Shown: positions 33,917 through 43,307 of the stretch, in pieces
How positions within the stretch are numbered: the first letter of the stretch is position 1
Layout of the letters: the number at the start of each line of letters is the position of its first letter
DNA from: Lachnospiraceae bacterium
GTDB taxonomy: Bacteria > Bacillota > Clostridia > Lachnospirales > Lachnospiraceae
Direction: 5' to 3'
Assembly (NCBI GenBank): GCA_014804485.1
Contig: JAAUZT010000052.1
Span: 1-45,577 of the forward strand
DNA: 45,577 bases
Position numbers and translations under genes: made by a program
Notes under the pieces: generated by a model
Told to the model about the DNA's origin: nothing
The model's input: the letters and a program-made list of their open reading frames with translations, nothing else
The model's database searches: none

Positions 33917-34971
33917 TTCATGGCGGTGATATTTACAGAAACTATGTGAAATCGGACTTTTCGGTCAATATAAATCCGCTGGGGATACCGGAAAAGGTGA
34001 AAACAGCGCTTTGCGACGCGGTTGCGATGTGCGGCAGATACCCTGACCCGGAAGCGGAAGCGTTAAAGCGGGCTGTCGCGGCAATGCTGGCGGTGCCGGA
34101 AGAATATTTTCTTTTCGGAAACGGTGCGTCGGAACTTTTTATAGCTATCATGCATGGGATTAAACCGAAGAAGACAGTGATACCGGTTCCCTCTTTTTAT
34201 GGATACGAATATGCGGCGGAAGCCGTAGGCGGAGAGATTGTATATTATGAGATGAGGCGGGAAGACGCTTTTGGTCTGACACAGGACTTCTATTCAGTAT
34301 TGACAGAGGATGTGGAACTGCTTTTTCTTGCCAATCCCAACAACCCCACGGGAAAGCTTATGCGTAAGGAAGAAATCATAAGGATATTGGAATATTGCAA
34401 AGACCGGGGAATCTCTGTTGTGCTGGATGAATGTTTTATTGAATTTTGCGGCTGGAAAACATCTATGATTCCGGAGTGCGCACGGTTTGATAACCTGATT
34501 CTTGTCCGGGCATTTACGAAGATTTTCTCGATTCCCGGTGTCCGTCTGGGGTATCTGGCGTGCAGTGACAGTGCGCTTCTTCGGCGGATCAAAAGGCAGC
34601 TTCCGGAGTGGAATCTTTCGGTTTTTGCGCAGGAGGCAGGTCGTGTGTGTGCGGGACAGGCAGATTTTATTGCAGAAACGGAAAGCTATATCAGGAGAGA
34701 GCGGGAGTATTTGGTAAGTGGGTTGAGAGATATGGGTTATACAGTTTATCCGTCCGAGGCAAATTTTGTCCTGATCTGCCGTGAAGAAGCTCTGCATGGA
34801 GAGTGGAGAGAGGAGCCGCACGAGAAGCTGTATGATAAGCTGCTGGCCAGAGGAATCCTGATCAGGGACTGCGAAAATTTCCGGGGATTAGGCAGAGGAT
34901 ATTATCGGATTGCGGTAAAGAGCAGGGCGGAAAATGACATTTTGCTGAACATGATTGCAACGGAAATCTGA
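33907..34971 (+). CDS. cobD: Threonine-phosphate decarboxylase, CobD type
   Basis: This 354-residue PLP-dependent aminotransferase-fold enzyme decarboxylates L-threonine-3-phosphate to the aminopropanol phosphate used by CbiB. Signatures are MIHGGDIYRNY (typical CobD N-terminus), LFGNGASELF, FLANPNNPTGKLM, VVLDECFIEF, and the PLP lysine in RAFTKIFSIPGVRLGY. Start is the ATG six bases after GGAGG inside the end of cbiB. Histidinol-phosphate aminotransferase is the closest alternative, but the operon supports CobD. Confidence 0.94.
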   Translation: MAMIHGGDIYRNYVKSDFSVNINPLGIPEKVKTALCDAVAMCGRYPDPEAEALKRAVAAMLAVPEEYFLFGNGASELFIAIMHGIKPKKTVIPVPSFYGYEYAAEAVGGEIVYYEMRREDAFGLTQDFYSVLTEDVELLFLANPNNPTGKLMRKEEIIRILEYCKDRGISVVLDECFIEFCGWKTSMIPECARFDNLILVRAFTKIFSIPGVRLGYLACSDSALLRRIKRQLPEWNLSVFAQEAGRVCAGQADFIAETESYIRREREYLVSGLRDMGYTVYPSEANFVLICREEALHGEWREEPHEKLYDKLLARGILIRDCENFRGLGRGYYRIAVKSRAENDILLNMIATEI

Positions 34972-35013
34972 TTGATCAACGTAGTAACGGCAGAACAGGT
35001 TGGGAGATTATGA

Positions 35014-35670
35014 ATGGATAGGATAGAGTATTTACAGCCGGGAGAAATAGAAAAACGCAGTTTCGAGATCATCAGTGATGAACTTATGAGAAGGGGTATC
35101 AGTATTCCGCCGGATGAGGAGATGATCACGAAGCGGGTTATCCACACGAGCGCGGATTTTGATTACGCTAAGACGCTTCATTTTTCAAAGGGAGCGGCAG
35201 CAGTCATGACGGAACTGATCAGAAACGGTGCGGATATCGTGACGGATACCAATATGGCTCTGGCGGGAATTAATAAGAAGGTACTGGCAGGATTCGGCGG
35301 AGAAGCGCACTGCTTTATGGCGGATGAAGATGTTGCGCTTTTGGCGAAGCAGAGGAATATGACAAGGGCGGCTGTCAGCATGGAAAAAGCGGCGGCTATA
35401 GAGAAACCGGTTATTTTTGCGATCGGCAATGCGCCGACGGCCTTGATTAAGTTATATGAAATGGCAAAAGAGAGCGACTGGAAACCTGCCTTTATTATCG
35501 GTGTTCCGGTGGGATTCGTGAATGTGGAGGCGGCTAAGGAACTGATATTAGAGACAGAAATTCCGTATATTGTCAATGTAGGAAGAAAGGGCGGAAGCAA
35601 CGTGGCGGCGGCCATCTGCAATGCTGTTTTATATCGGGTGCAGAGAGTGTCGGAAGGAGATGCCAAGTGA
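35014..35670 (+). CDS. cbiC: Cobalt-precorrin-8 methylmutase
   Basis: This 218-residue enzyme moves the C11 methyl group to C12, giving cobyrinic acid. It shows LQPGEIEKRSFEIISDE, then RVIHTSADFDYAKTLHFS with the catalytic histidine, VTDTNMALAGINKK, and FAIGNAPTALIKLYE and GVPVGFVNVEAAKE. Length is typical. GGGAG lies seven bases before the ATG. It overlaps cbiD by four bases (GTGA). Confidence 0.96.
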   Translation: MDRIEYLQPGEIEKRSFEIISDELMRRGISIPPDEEMITKRVIHTSADFDYAKTLHFSKGAAAVMTELIRNGADIVTDTNMALAGINKKVLAGFGGEAHCFMADEDVALLAKQRNMTRAAVSMEKAAAIEKPVIFAIGNAPTALIKLYEMAKESDWKPAFIIGVPVGFVNVEAAKELILETEIPYIVNVGRKGGSNVAAAICNAVLYRVQRVSEGDAK

Positions 35671-36824
35671 GATACGGATTTACCACCGGAAGCTGTGCGG
35701 CTGCTGCTGCAAAAGCTGCGGCTTACATGCTTTTGACAGGAAGAAAGAAGACGAAGATCACCATAGAGACGCCGAAAGGGATTCCCTATACGGCACAGAT
35801 TTTAGATATCAGACGTGGGGAGAACGAGGTGAGCTGTGCCGTGGAAAAAGACGGCGGAGACGATCCCGATATCACCACGGGCGCGTGGATATATGCCAAA
35901 GTCTCTTATGCGAGTGACTCTGATGAAAAAGAAAGTAAACGAGGACCGGAAGAAAGGCGAAATCAGCAGCCGGAGCTCAGAATCGAGGGCGGCATGGGCG
36001 TGGGGCGGGTGACCAGAGTGGGACTCGACCAGCCGGTAGGAAATGCGGCGATCAACCATGTGCCGCGGGAGATGATCAGAAAGGAAGTCATGGAAGTGTG
36101 CCGGATCACGGATTATTCAGGCGGTCTGGAAATCGAGATCTCGGTGCCGGGCGGAGAAGAACTGTCGGAACGTACTTTTAATCCGAAACTCGGTATCGTG
36201 GGAGGCATATCGATCCTGGGGACAAGCGGGATCGTGGAGCCTATGAGCAGCCAGGCGATCTTAGACACGATTCGGATAGAACTGCGCCAAAGAAGAGAGG
36301 AAGGTTTCGATTATGTAGCGGTTTCACCGGGTAATTACGGTCTGGATTTTATGAAAAAGACTTACGGGTATGATCTGGACAGAAGCGTGAAATGCAGCAA
36401 TTTTATCGGAGAGACCATTGATATGGCGGTAGAACTGGGATTCCGGAAAATGCTTTTAACAGGTCATATCGGCAAACTGATTAAAGTGGCGGGCGGCATT
36501 ATGAATACGCATTCGCGGGAAGCGGACTGTCGGATGGAACTTCTTGCGGCGTTCTGTGTCAGGGAACAAATGGAATTAGGACAGGTGAGACGGATACTGG
36601 AGTGTGTGACCACGGAGGAGGCATTGCCTGTTTTAACGGAGAGTGGGAAGAGGCAGCCGGTGATGAATCACATCGCAGAGCGTATCTGCTATTACATGGA
36701 AAACCGTTCCGGAGGCAGACTGCAAACGGACTGTATTTTGTATGCAAACGGGTATGGAGAACTGGCAAGGAGTAAGGAGGCGGAAGCATGGTTTACTTTG
36801 TTGGCGCAGGAACAGGCGCGGTAG
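35667..36824 (+). CDS. cbiD: Cobalt-precorrin-5B C1-methyltransferase
   Basis: This 385-residue enzyme methylates C1 in the anaerobic route. It starts RYGFTTGSCAAAAAKAAAY, the family hallmark, and contains GGMGVGRVTRVGLDQPVG, PGGEELSERTFNPKLGIVGG, and ISILGTSGIVEPMSSQA. A GTG start overlaps the cbiC stop and follows GGAAGGAG. A charged insert of about 20 residues around positions 90-110 (DSDEKESKRGPEERRNQQ) lies before the conserved glycine-rich segment. Confidence 0.95.
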   Translation: MRYGFTTGSCAAAAAKAAAYMLLTGRKKTKITIETPKGIPYTAQILDIRRGENEVSCAVEKDGGDDPDITTGAWIYAKVSYASDSDEKESKRGPEERRNQQPELRIEGGMGVGRVTRVGLDQPVGNAAINHVPREMIRKEVMEVCRITDYSGGLEIEISVPGGEELSERTFNPKLGIVGGISILGTSGIVEPMSSQAILDTIRIELRQRREEGFDYVAVSPGNYGLDFMKKTYGYDLDRSVKCSNFIGETIDMAVELGFRKMLLTGHIGKLIKVAGGIMNTHSREADCRMELLAAFCVREQMELGQVRRILECVTTEEALPVLTESGKRQPVMNHIAERICYYMENRSGGRLQTDCILYANGYGELARSKEAEAWFTLLAQEQAR

Positions 36825-37546
36825 ATTTGATAACGGTCAGAGGCATGCGGCTGCTGAAACGTGCGGATGTCATTATATATGCAGGTTCTCTGGTCAATCC
36901 TGAGCTGCTTTCTTATGCGAAGAGAAGGTGTGAAATACATAACAGCGCCGATTTGACGTTGGAGGAAGTGCTGGAGATCATGCATAGAGCGGAAACGGAA
37001 GGAAAGGCTACGGTACGGCTTCACACCGGCGATCCCAGCGTCTATGGGACGGTCAGGGAGCAAATGGACGAATTGGATAAGATGGGGATTGCCTATGAGA
37101 GCTGTCCGGGTGTCAGCGCCTGTTTCGGTGCGGCGTCATCCCTGAATCTGGAGTATACACTGCCGGGAATATCCCAATCCCTGATCATTACAAGGATGGA
37201 AGGAAGAACAAAAGTGCCGGAGAACGAAAGTATTGAGAGCCTTGCGGCACATCAGGCGTCTATGGCGGTTTATCTGAGTGCGGGAATGCTGCAGGAATTA
37301 AGCAGGCGGCTGATACAGGGCGGTTATCGCACGGACACGCCTGCGGCGTTAATCTACAAAGCGACCTGGCCGGAAGAGGAAAGTTATATCTGTACGATAG
37401 GGACACTGTATGATACGGCGGCCGGGCATGGTATTACCAAGACTGCACTGGTGTTGGTAGGGGATGCGATTGCCCATCATCATTATGAGAGGTCCAGGCT
37501 GTATGCACCTGATTTTACAACGGAGTTTAGACGTGGAAAAGAGTAG
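36788..37546 (+). CDS. cbiF: Cobalt-precorrin-4 C11-methyltransferase
   Basis: This 252-residue member of the SAM-dependent uroporphyrin methyltransferase superfamily has VYFVGAGTGAVDLITVRG, then VIIYAGSLVNPELL, TVRLHTGDPSVYGTVREQMD, and PGVSACFGAASSLNLEYTLPG. It starts 37 bases before the end of cbiD with AAGGAGG as its ribosome site. cbiG follows 34 bases later, the next pathway step (lactone ring opening). Confidence 0.95.
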   Translation: MVYFVGAGTGAVDLITVRGMRLLKRADVIIYAGSLVNPELLSYAKRRCEIHNSADLTLEEVLEIMHRAETEGKATVRLHTGDPSVYGTVREQMDELDKMGIAYESCPGVSACFGAASSLNLEYTLPGISQSLIITRMEGRTKVPENESIESLAAHQASMAVYLSAGMLQELSRRLIQGGYRTDTPAALIYKATWPEEESYICTIGTLYDTAAGHGITKTALVLVGDAIAHHHYERSRLYAPDFTTEFRRGKE

Positions 37547-37580
37547 ATTATATTTGCCATGCAGATCGATGGAGGACGGC

Positions 37581-38669
37581 ATGAAATTATGCGTGATCAG
37601 TTTTACCCGAAACGGAAGACGGCTTGCGGAGCATATTGCAAAGGCGCTGCATGAAGTAGAAACCGTATTATACACGAAGTATAAGGGCGGAACAGATGAA
37701 ACGCCCGGCGTAGTATCAGGCGGAATGTCCGGGGCAGCTTTGGCTTTTGCGAAGACTTCATTCGTGGAGACGTCCTTAAACGAGTGGGCAAAGGTGCAGA
37801 TGGAGGAGAGAAACGCTTTGCTTTTTATCGGTGCCTGCGGGATTGCGGTGCGGGCAATCGCCCCTTATCTGACGGATAAGCTGCATGACAGTCCGGTGCT
37901 TGTCATGGATGAACGGGGAGAATATGTGATCCCGATTCTGTCAGGGCATATGGGAGGCGCCAATGAGCTGGCTTGTTATCTGTCGGAAAAGACAGGAGCG
38001 GTGCCGGTGATCACTACGGCGACTGATATCAATGACAAGTTTGCGATAGATTTATTTGCAAAGCAGAATGACTTATATATCGTAAATAAGGAAGGAATCG
38101 CAAAAGTTTCCGCGAAGGTATTGGCGGGGGAGGAGATTACCGTGTCTATAGAACCGGGATATGATGACAGGATGCCGGTAGGAATGTGCAGGGTATCATA
38201 CCCGCCGGTACAGCATGTTGATATTTTGATTACGTCCAAGGATGATGTGCATGATGCGGCAATCTTGTTAAAACCGAAAGAGTATGCCATTGGTCTGGGC
38301 TGTAAAAAGGGGAAGAGTGCCGGTGAAATAGAAGATTTCATTATGAGAAAGCTACAAGAATACGGCGTTTCAACCATGCAGATCTTTGCGCTTTCGTCTA
38401 TCTCAATTAAGAGTGAAGAGCGGGGAATTATTCGATGGTGCAGGAAAGAGCGTATTCCTTTTCTTACCTACACGGCGGAAGAATTGCAGGCAGTGGAAGG
38501 GAAAATTAAGAAATCCTCTTTTGTACAGGAGCATGTGGGTGTTGATAATGTATGTGAGCGGGCAGCGTTAAGGGCCTGCGGGGAAAGCGGACAGCTTATA
38601 TGCGCGAAGTACGCAGAGAATGGCATGACTTTTGCGCTCGCTAAGAGAGTGCGGAAGAGACAGGGATAA
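37581..38669 (+). CDS. cbiG: Cobalt-precorrin-5A hydrolase
   Basis: This 362-residue protein opens the delta-lactone and removes a two-carbon fragment as acetaldehyde. The N-terminal domain contains FIGACGIAVRAIAPYL, DERGEYVIPILSGHMGGAN, and ITTATDINDKFAID. The C-terminal CbiG domain contains AIGLGCKKGKSAGEIEDF and AEELQAVEGKIKKSSFVQEH. Start is the ATG five bases after GGAGG; the upstream in-frame ATG at 37464 lies inside cbiF and has no reason to be used. Confidence 0.94.
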   Translation: MKLCVISFTRNGRRLAEHIAKALHEVETVLYTKYKGGTDETPGVVSGGMSGAALAFAKTSFVETSLNEWAKVQMEERNALLFIGACGIAVRAIAPYLTDKLHDSPVLVMDERGEYVIPILSGHMGGANELACYLSEKTGAVPVITTATDINDKFAIDLFAKQNDLYIVNKEGIAKVSAKVLAGEEITVSIEPGYDDRMPVGMCRVSYPPVQHVDILITSKDDVHDAAILLKPKEYAIGLGCKKGKSAGEIEDFIMRKLQEYGVSTMQIFALSSISIKSEERGIIRWCRKERIPFLTYTAEELQAVEGKIKKSSFVQEHVGVDNVCERAALRACGESGQLICAKYAENGMTFALAKRVRKRQG

Positions 38670-38697
38670 CAGTAGACAGCGATTGAAAGGGACGGGA

Positions 38698-39450
38698 ATG
38701 CAGATGGCTGGCAGAATCTATATTGTAGGAATGGGACCGGGAAGGGAAGAAATGATGACAGGAGAGGCACTGTATGCATTGGAACAGGCCGATGTGATTA
38801 TCGGCTATACTGTTTACCTGAATCTTTTGCCGGAACGTTTTCGGGACAAAGAATTGTTGTCTACGCCCATGCGCATGGAGGAAGAGCGGTGCAGAATGTG
38901 TTTTACGGAAGCCGGAAAAGGAAAACGTGTGGCTCTCGTATGCAGCGGTGACGCGGGAATCTATGGGATGGCTTCCTTAATGTATGAGATCGGGCGGGAG
39001 TATTCGCAGACGGAGCTGGTAATGATTCCCGGAATCACGGCGGCAAGCAGCGGGGCGGCAGTTCTCGGAGCGCCTGTGAATCATGATTTCTGCGTGATCA
39101 GCTTAAGCGATCTGCTGACACCATGGGGCAAGATTGAACAAAGGCTGAAAGCGGCGGCAGAGGGAGATTTTGCGATCGTGCTCTATAATCCTTCCAGCCA
39201 TAAGCGAAAGGATTATCTGAGGAGAGCCTGTGATATTCTGCTTGCCGCCGTGGAGGAGGAACGAGTCTGCGGATATGTGGAAAATATAGGCAGGGAGGGA
39301 ACAAAAGCTGAAGTTTGCACTCTGCGGGAATTGCGGAACAGAGAGGTAAACATGTTTACCACGGTATTTATCGGGAATTCCGGTTCTGAGATTATAAACG
39401 GGAAATTGATTACGAAGCGGGGATATCAGATTGAGCGAGATCACAGATAA
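38698..39450 (+). CDS. cbiH: Cobalt-factor III / precorrin-3B C17-methyltransferase
   Basis: This 250-residue SAM-dependent methyltransferase performs ring contraction in the anaerobic pathway. Signatures are IYIVGMGPGREEMMTGEA, ADVIIGYTVYLNLL, VALVCSGDAGIYGMASLMYE, ITAASSGAAVLGAPVNHDF, and LYNPSSHKRKDYLRRA. The ATG at 38698 is eight bases from AAGGG; the next ATG at 38704 is also possible. It overlaps the following fusion gene by 20 bases. Confidence 0.93.
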   Translation: MQMAGRIYIVGMGPGREEMMTGEALYALEQADVIIGYTVYLNLLPERFRDKELLSTPMRMEEERCRMCFTEAGKGKRVALVCSGDAGIYGMASLMYEIGREYSQTELVMIPGITAASSGAAVLGAPVNHDFCVISLSDLLTPWGKIEQRLKAAAEGDFAIVLYNPSSHKRKDYLRRACDILLAAVEEERVCGYVENIGREGTKAEVCTLRELRNREVNMFTTVFIGNSGSEIINGKLITKRGYQIERDHR

Positions 39451-41536
39451 AGACAAAAGAAAAGAGAAATCGGGGGAGGTACTGGTTTTTGCGGGAACCA
39501 CTGAAGGCAGAAAGGTATCGGAATGTCTGGCGGCAGCAGGGGTAGGACATACGGTCTGTGTCGCCACGGAATACGGCGGCATTGTTTTAAATCCGCATCC
39601 TCTTGTCAGGGTCCGCCGGGGAAGAATGAACAGGGAAGAGATCGCTGCTTTTTTACAACATGAAAGATTTAAGGCGGTGGTGGATGCAACCCATCCTTAT
39701 GCGAAAGAGATTACGCACAATATCAAAGAGGCGGTGAAGGAGTTAGCGGAGCAGGGAAATAACATTGTCTGTCTGCGGCTGAAACGGGATAACACCCGGG
39801 CGGACAGGTTTGGAGATCCTATCGCCTTTTTTGAGACGAATGAAGACTGTGCGGAAGCTTTGGAATATACGGAAGGGAATATTCTGTTGACGACTGGGAG
39901 CAAGGAACTGCCGATATATTGCAGATCGGAGAATATGAAAAGCAGACTGTATGTAAGGGTGCTTCCCGGCATGGAAAGTCTTTCTCTCTGTATGGAGCAG
40001 GGGATTTGCGGGAAGCAGATCATCGCCATGCAGGGACCCTTTACTGCGGAAATGAACGAAGCGATGATTCGGCAATACCGTATCTCCTGTTTAGTGACAA
40101 AGGAAAGCGGCGTATCCGGCGGATATGGGGAGAAATTGGAGGCGGCAGAGAAGACGGGAACACAGGTGTTTGTCATCGGACGACCGGAGGAGGAAGAGGG
40201 ATACTCTTTTGCCGAAACGTGTGCGGAACTGGAAAAAATCTGCGGGAAAGAATTTCGGAAACAGGGCCGGCTGGAGATTACCCTGGCGGGTATCGGCATG
40301 GGCCATGAGAACTGCATGACAGAAGAAGTGCGTAAGGCGGTAGAAGAAGCGGATGTCCTGTTCGGCGCCGAGAGAATGTTTCGGGAGCCGTCATTGAAAT
40401 GTTGCAAAGGTAATTGCAAGGAGATTTATTTTGCCTACAAGGCGGAGCAGATCATCCCGTGCTTGCGGGAAGCACAGGAAAAGAATCAATTTACGGAAGA
40501 TAAACGGGCGGTTGTCCTTTTTTCCGGAGACAGTGGTTTCTACAGCGGCTGCCATGCTCTGTACGCGGCTTTGGAGCAGGAGATCCGGGAGCAAAGATTG
40601 AGGGCGGAAGTGCATATTATGCCCGGCATTTCTTCAGTAGCCTGTCTTGCGTCCTGCATCGGAATAAGTTATCAGGATGCGGCTGTCTATAGTATGCATG
40701 GCAAGGAAGTGTGTAATCTGATCCGCAGGATAAAGCACAATTCGAAGACATTCCTGCTCATGTCCGGCGTTCGGGATGTGAACCGTCTCGGCAGACTGCT
40801 GACAGAAGCGGGCATGACGGAGTGCAGGATCGTGACGGGATATCGGCTATCCTACGAAGACCAGATGGTCACAAACCATACGCCGCAGGAGTGCTGTGAA
40901 TTAAACCGGGAAGGGCTGTATACCTGTTTTGTCAGCAATCCATATGCGACGGACAGACAACTGACGCACGGTATTGCGGATGAAGAATTTATCAGGGATA
41001 AAGTGCCCATGACGAAAGAAGAGATACGGGAAGTCAGTATTTGCAAACTGCGCTTACATGATAAGGCAGTGGTCTACGATGTCGGCAGCGGAACCGGTTC
41101 TGTGGCGGTGGAAACAGCGTCGTTGTCGGATGATATACAGGTATATGCCATAGAACGGAACAAGGAAGCGGTCTCCCTGATCAAAAGAAATCAGGAGAAA
41201 TTCGGGTTGCAGAATATTACGGTGGTTGAAGGTGCGGCACCGGAAAGCTTATCCGGCTTGCCTAAGGCGACACACGCATTTATCGGAGGAAGCGGCGGCA
41301 GATTGAAAGATATATTGTCGGCGCTCAGACAGATCAACCCCGAAATGCGTGTTGTGATCAATGCCGTTACGATGGAGACTGTCTGTGAAGTGAAAGAGAT
41401 TTTGTCATTGTATGATATCCGGGAGGAAGAAATCGTGCAGATACAGGCAAGTCATGCAAGAAAAGCAGGGAATTATCATTTGATGCAGGCTGAAAATCCG
41501 GTCTGGATATGTGCGTTTCGGTTTACAGGTGATTGA
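39431..41536 (+). CDS. Three-domain fusion CbiJ-CbiE-CbiT (cobalt-precorrin-6A reductase and C5/C15 methyltransferase)
   Basis: This 701-residue protein joins three consecutive pathway enzymes. CbiJ (about 15-270) has LVFAGTTEGRKVSECL, AVVDATHPYAKEITHNI, LTTGSKELPIY and MQGPFTAEMNEAM. CbiE (about 285-480) has ITLAGIGMGHENCMTEEV, VLFSGDSGFYSG and MPGISSVACLAS. CbiT (about 500-700) has KAVVYDVGSGTGSVAVETA and THAFIGGSGGRLKDIL, and decarboxylates C12 as well as methylating C15. TTG is taken as the start, with GGGGA eight bases upstream and the frame overlapping cbiH. CbiE-CbiT fusions are common; adding CbiJ in front is rarer. Confidence 0.93.
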   Translation: MSEITDKDKRKEKSGEVLVFAGTTEGRKVSECLAAAGVGHTVCVATEYGGIVLNPHPLVRVRRGRMNREEIAAFLQHERFKAVVDATHPYAKEITHNIKEAVKELAEQGNNIVCLRLKRDNTRADRFGDPIAFFETNEDCAEALEYTEGNILLTTGSKELPIYCRSENMKSRLYVRVLPGMESLSLCMEQGICGKQIIAMQGPFTAEMNEAMIRQYRISCLVTKESGVSGGYGEKLEAAEKTGTQVFVIGRPEEEEGYSFAETCAELEKICGKEFRKQGRLEITLAGIGMGHENCMTEEVRKAVEEADVLFGAERMFREPSLKCCKGNCKEIYFAYKAEQIIPCLREAQEKNQFTEDKRAVVLFSGDSGFYSGCHALYAALEQEIREQRLRAEVHIMPGISSVACLASCIGISYQDAAVYSMHGKEVCNLIRRIKHNSKTFLLMSGVRDVNRLGRLLTEAGMTECRIVTGYRLSYEDQMVTNHTPQECCELNREGLYTCFVSNPYATDRQLTHGIADEEFIRDKVPMTKEEIREVSICKLRLHDKAVVYDVGSGTGSVAVETASLSDDIQVYAIERNKEAVSLIKRNQEKFGLQNITVVEGAAPESLSGLPKATHAFIGGSGGRLKDILSALRQINPEMRVVINAVTMETVCEVKEILSLYDIREEEIVQIQASHARKAGNYHLMQAENPVWICAFRFTGD

Positions 41537-41593
41537 TTGGCAGGATACGTGTATAAATTTTGTGCGCGGAATAAATATGGAGAGACAGATCAC

Positions 41594-43015
41594 ATGAAGT
41601 ATAGAAGAATCATGATTGCCGCACCTAAGAGCGGCAGCGGTAAGACCACGATCACCTGCGCTCTTTTGCAGACACTCATCAATGAAGGGTATCAGGCGGT
41701 TTCTTTTAAATGCGGTCCGGATTATATTGATCCTATGTTTCATGAGCAAGTAATCGGTGTGCCGTCGAGAAATCTGGATACTTTTTTCACCGGCGAAGAG
41801 CAGACAAGAAAGCTTTTTTTGAAGCATGCATCGGGAGACGGCTTTGCGGTTTTAGAAGGCGTTATGGGTATTTTCGACGGATTAGGTGGTGTCAGGAAAG
41901 AAGGCTCCTCTTATCATCTGGCACAGGTGACGGAAACGCCGATTGTGTTGGTGGTAGACGCCAAAGGGATGGGGCGCTCTCTTATTCCTATACTTGCGGG
42001 ATTCCTGGCATATGATAAGGAACAGTTGATAAGGGGCGTGATCCTGAACAGGATGTCCGAGGGATACTATGAGATCATGAGACCGCTGATCGAGAAGGAA
42101 TTAGGACTTTCGGTCTTGGGATTCCTTCCGGAAAAGAAAGAACTGTATGTGGAGAGCAGACATTTAGGGCTGGTCAAACCCGATGAGCTGACCGGGATGA
42201 AAGATAAAATGATGTTGCTTGCCGGGGAATTTGTGAAGACAGTTTCCCTGAAGGCGATTTTGGAAATTGCGGAAAGTGCTAAAGAGATTGGGAACGCGGA
42301 GAATGCAGAGAGTAATAAAAATGCGGAAGATTTAGATGTCAATAAGGATATATCGACTGATCGTCCTGTCATCGCCGTGGCAAGAGACGAGGCATTTTGC
42401 TTCTACTATGCGGACAATCTCTGCATGTTGGAAGAAAACGGCGCGGAAATAAAATATTTTTCCCTGCTTCATGATGACAGATTACCGGAACCATGCCATG
42501 CATTGTTGATCGGAGGCGGCTATCCGGAGTTGTATGCAGATAAGATCAGTGAGAACAGACTCATGCGTACCGCAGTGCAACAGGCGGTAGAAAAGGGCAT
42601 GCCTGTGGTGGCAGAGTGCGGCGGATTCATGTATTTGCATGCCGCGATTATAGACAAGGAAGGAACCAGCCATGATATGGCGGGAGCCATTCCCCGGCAA
42701 TGTTATGATACCGGTAAGTCAGTGCGGTTCGGCTATATTGAGCTGCGGGAAAAGAACAGCCATTTTCTGCCGGAAGGAGAAATCATTAAAGGACACGAGT
42801 TTCACTATTATGACAGCACGAACAGCGGTGAGGATGTTCTGGCGGTCAAACCGGTGACAGGCAGGGAATATTCCTGTATCATGGAAGGAGATAACTATTG
42901 GATGGGCTTTCCGCATTTGTATTATCCGTCCAACCCCGCATTTGCAAAGGCTTTCGTGGAAAAAGCGGCGCAACATCGACGCAAAATGACCGATAGAGAG
43001 AAAGGAGTAAAATAA
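41594..43015 (+). CDS. cbiA: Cobyrinic acid a,c-diamide synthase
   Basis: This 473-residue glutamine-dependent amidase has an N-terminal ATPase (APKSGSGKTTIT, KCGPDYIDPMFH, LEGVMGIFDG) and a C-terminal class I glutaminase-like domain (LIGGGYPELYADKISENR, nucleophile cysteine in AECGGFMYL, KGHEFHYYDST, GFPHLYYPSNP). An Asn/Glu/Asp-rich linker (about residues 235-252) joins the domains. The ATG is eight bases after GGAGAGA; a TTG at 41537 overlapping the previous stop would add 19 residues. Confidence 0.95.
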   Translation: MKYRRIMIAAPKSGSGKTTITCALLQTLINEGYQAVSFKCGPDYIDPMFHEQVIGVPSRNLDTFFTGEEQTRKLFLKHASGDGFAVLEGVMGIFDGLGGVRKEGSSYHLAQVTETPIVLVVDAKGMGRSLIPILAGFLAYDKEQLIRGVILNRMSEGYYEIMRPLIEKELGLSVLGFLPEKKELYVESRHLGLVKPDELTGMKDKMMLLAGEFVKTVSLKAILEIAESAKEIGNAENAESNKNAEDLDVNKDISTDRPVIAVARDEAFCFYYADNLCMLEENGAEIKYFSLLHDDRLPEPCHALLIGGGYPELYADKISENRLMRTAVQQAVEKGMPVVAECGGFMYLHAAIIDKEGTSHDMAGAIPRQCYDTGKSVRFGYIELREKNSHFLPEGEIIKGHEFHYYDSTNSGEDVLAVKPVTGREYSCIMEGDNYWMGFPHLYYPSNPAFAKAFVEKAAQHRRKMTDREKGVK

Positions 43016-43017
43016 GT

Positions 43018-43263
43018 ATGGAAAATTCATATCGCTTCTTTGAAAACAGAGACTGCCAATATTTCCCCTGCCATAAAGGCTTGGAGGACTTTAACTGCCT
43101 GTTTTGCTACTGTCCGCTGTATCTGATAGAAAAATGCGCCGGAAATCCCCACTACATACAAAGAGATGGGAGAAAAATCAAAGACTGCACAAACTGCACT
43201 TTCCCCCATCGCCCTGAAAATTATGACGCAATAATTCAATTCTTAAAAGCAAGCAATAATTAG
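43018..43263 (+). CDS. Small cysteine-rich domain protein at the end of the cobalamin operon
   Basis: This 81-residue protein has nine cysteines, in RDCQYFPCH, NCLFCYCPLY, EKCAGNPHY and IKDCTNCTFPHR. The pattern matches a small cysteine-rich family often encoded beside cobalamin genes, with metal or Fe-S binding likely. The function has not been established to my knowledge. It starts 3 bases after cbiA with AAAGGAG in the cbiA 3' end, so it is the last operon gene. Confidence 0.85.
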   Translation: MENSYRFFENRDCQYFPCHKGLEDFNCLFCYCPLYLIEKCAGNPHYIQRDGRKIKDCTNCTFPHRPENYDAIIQFLKASNN

Positions 43264-43307
43264 CTGACGGTCATTTGAGTACCATTCATAAGTTAGCCAA
43301 AACACCA

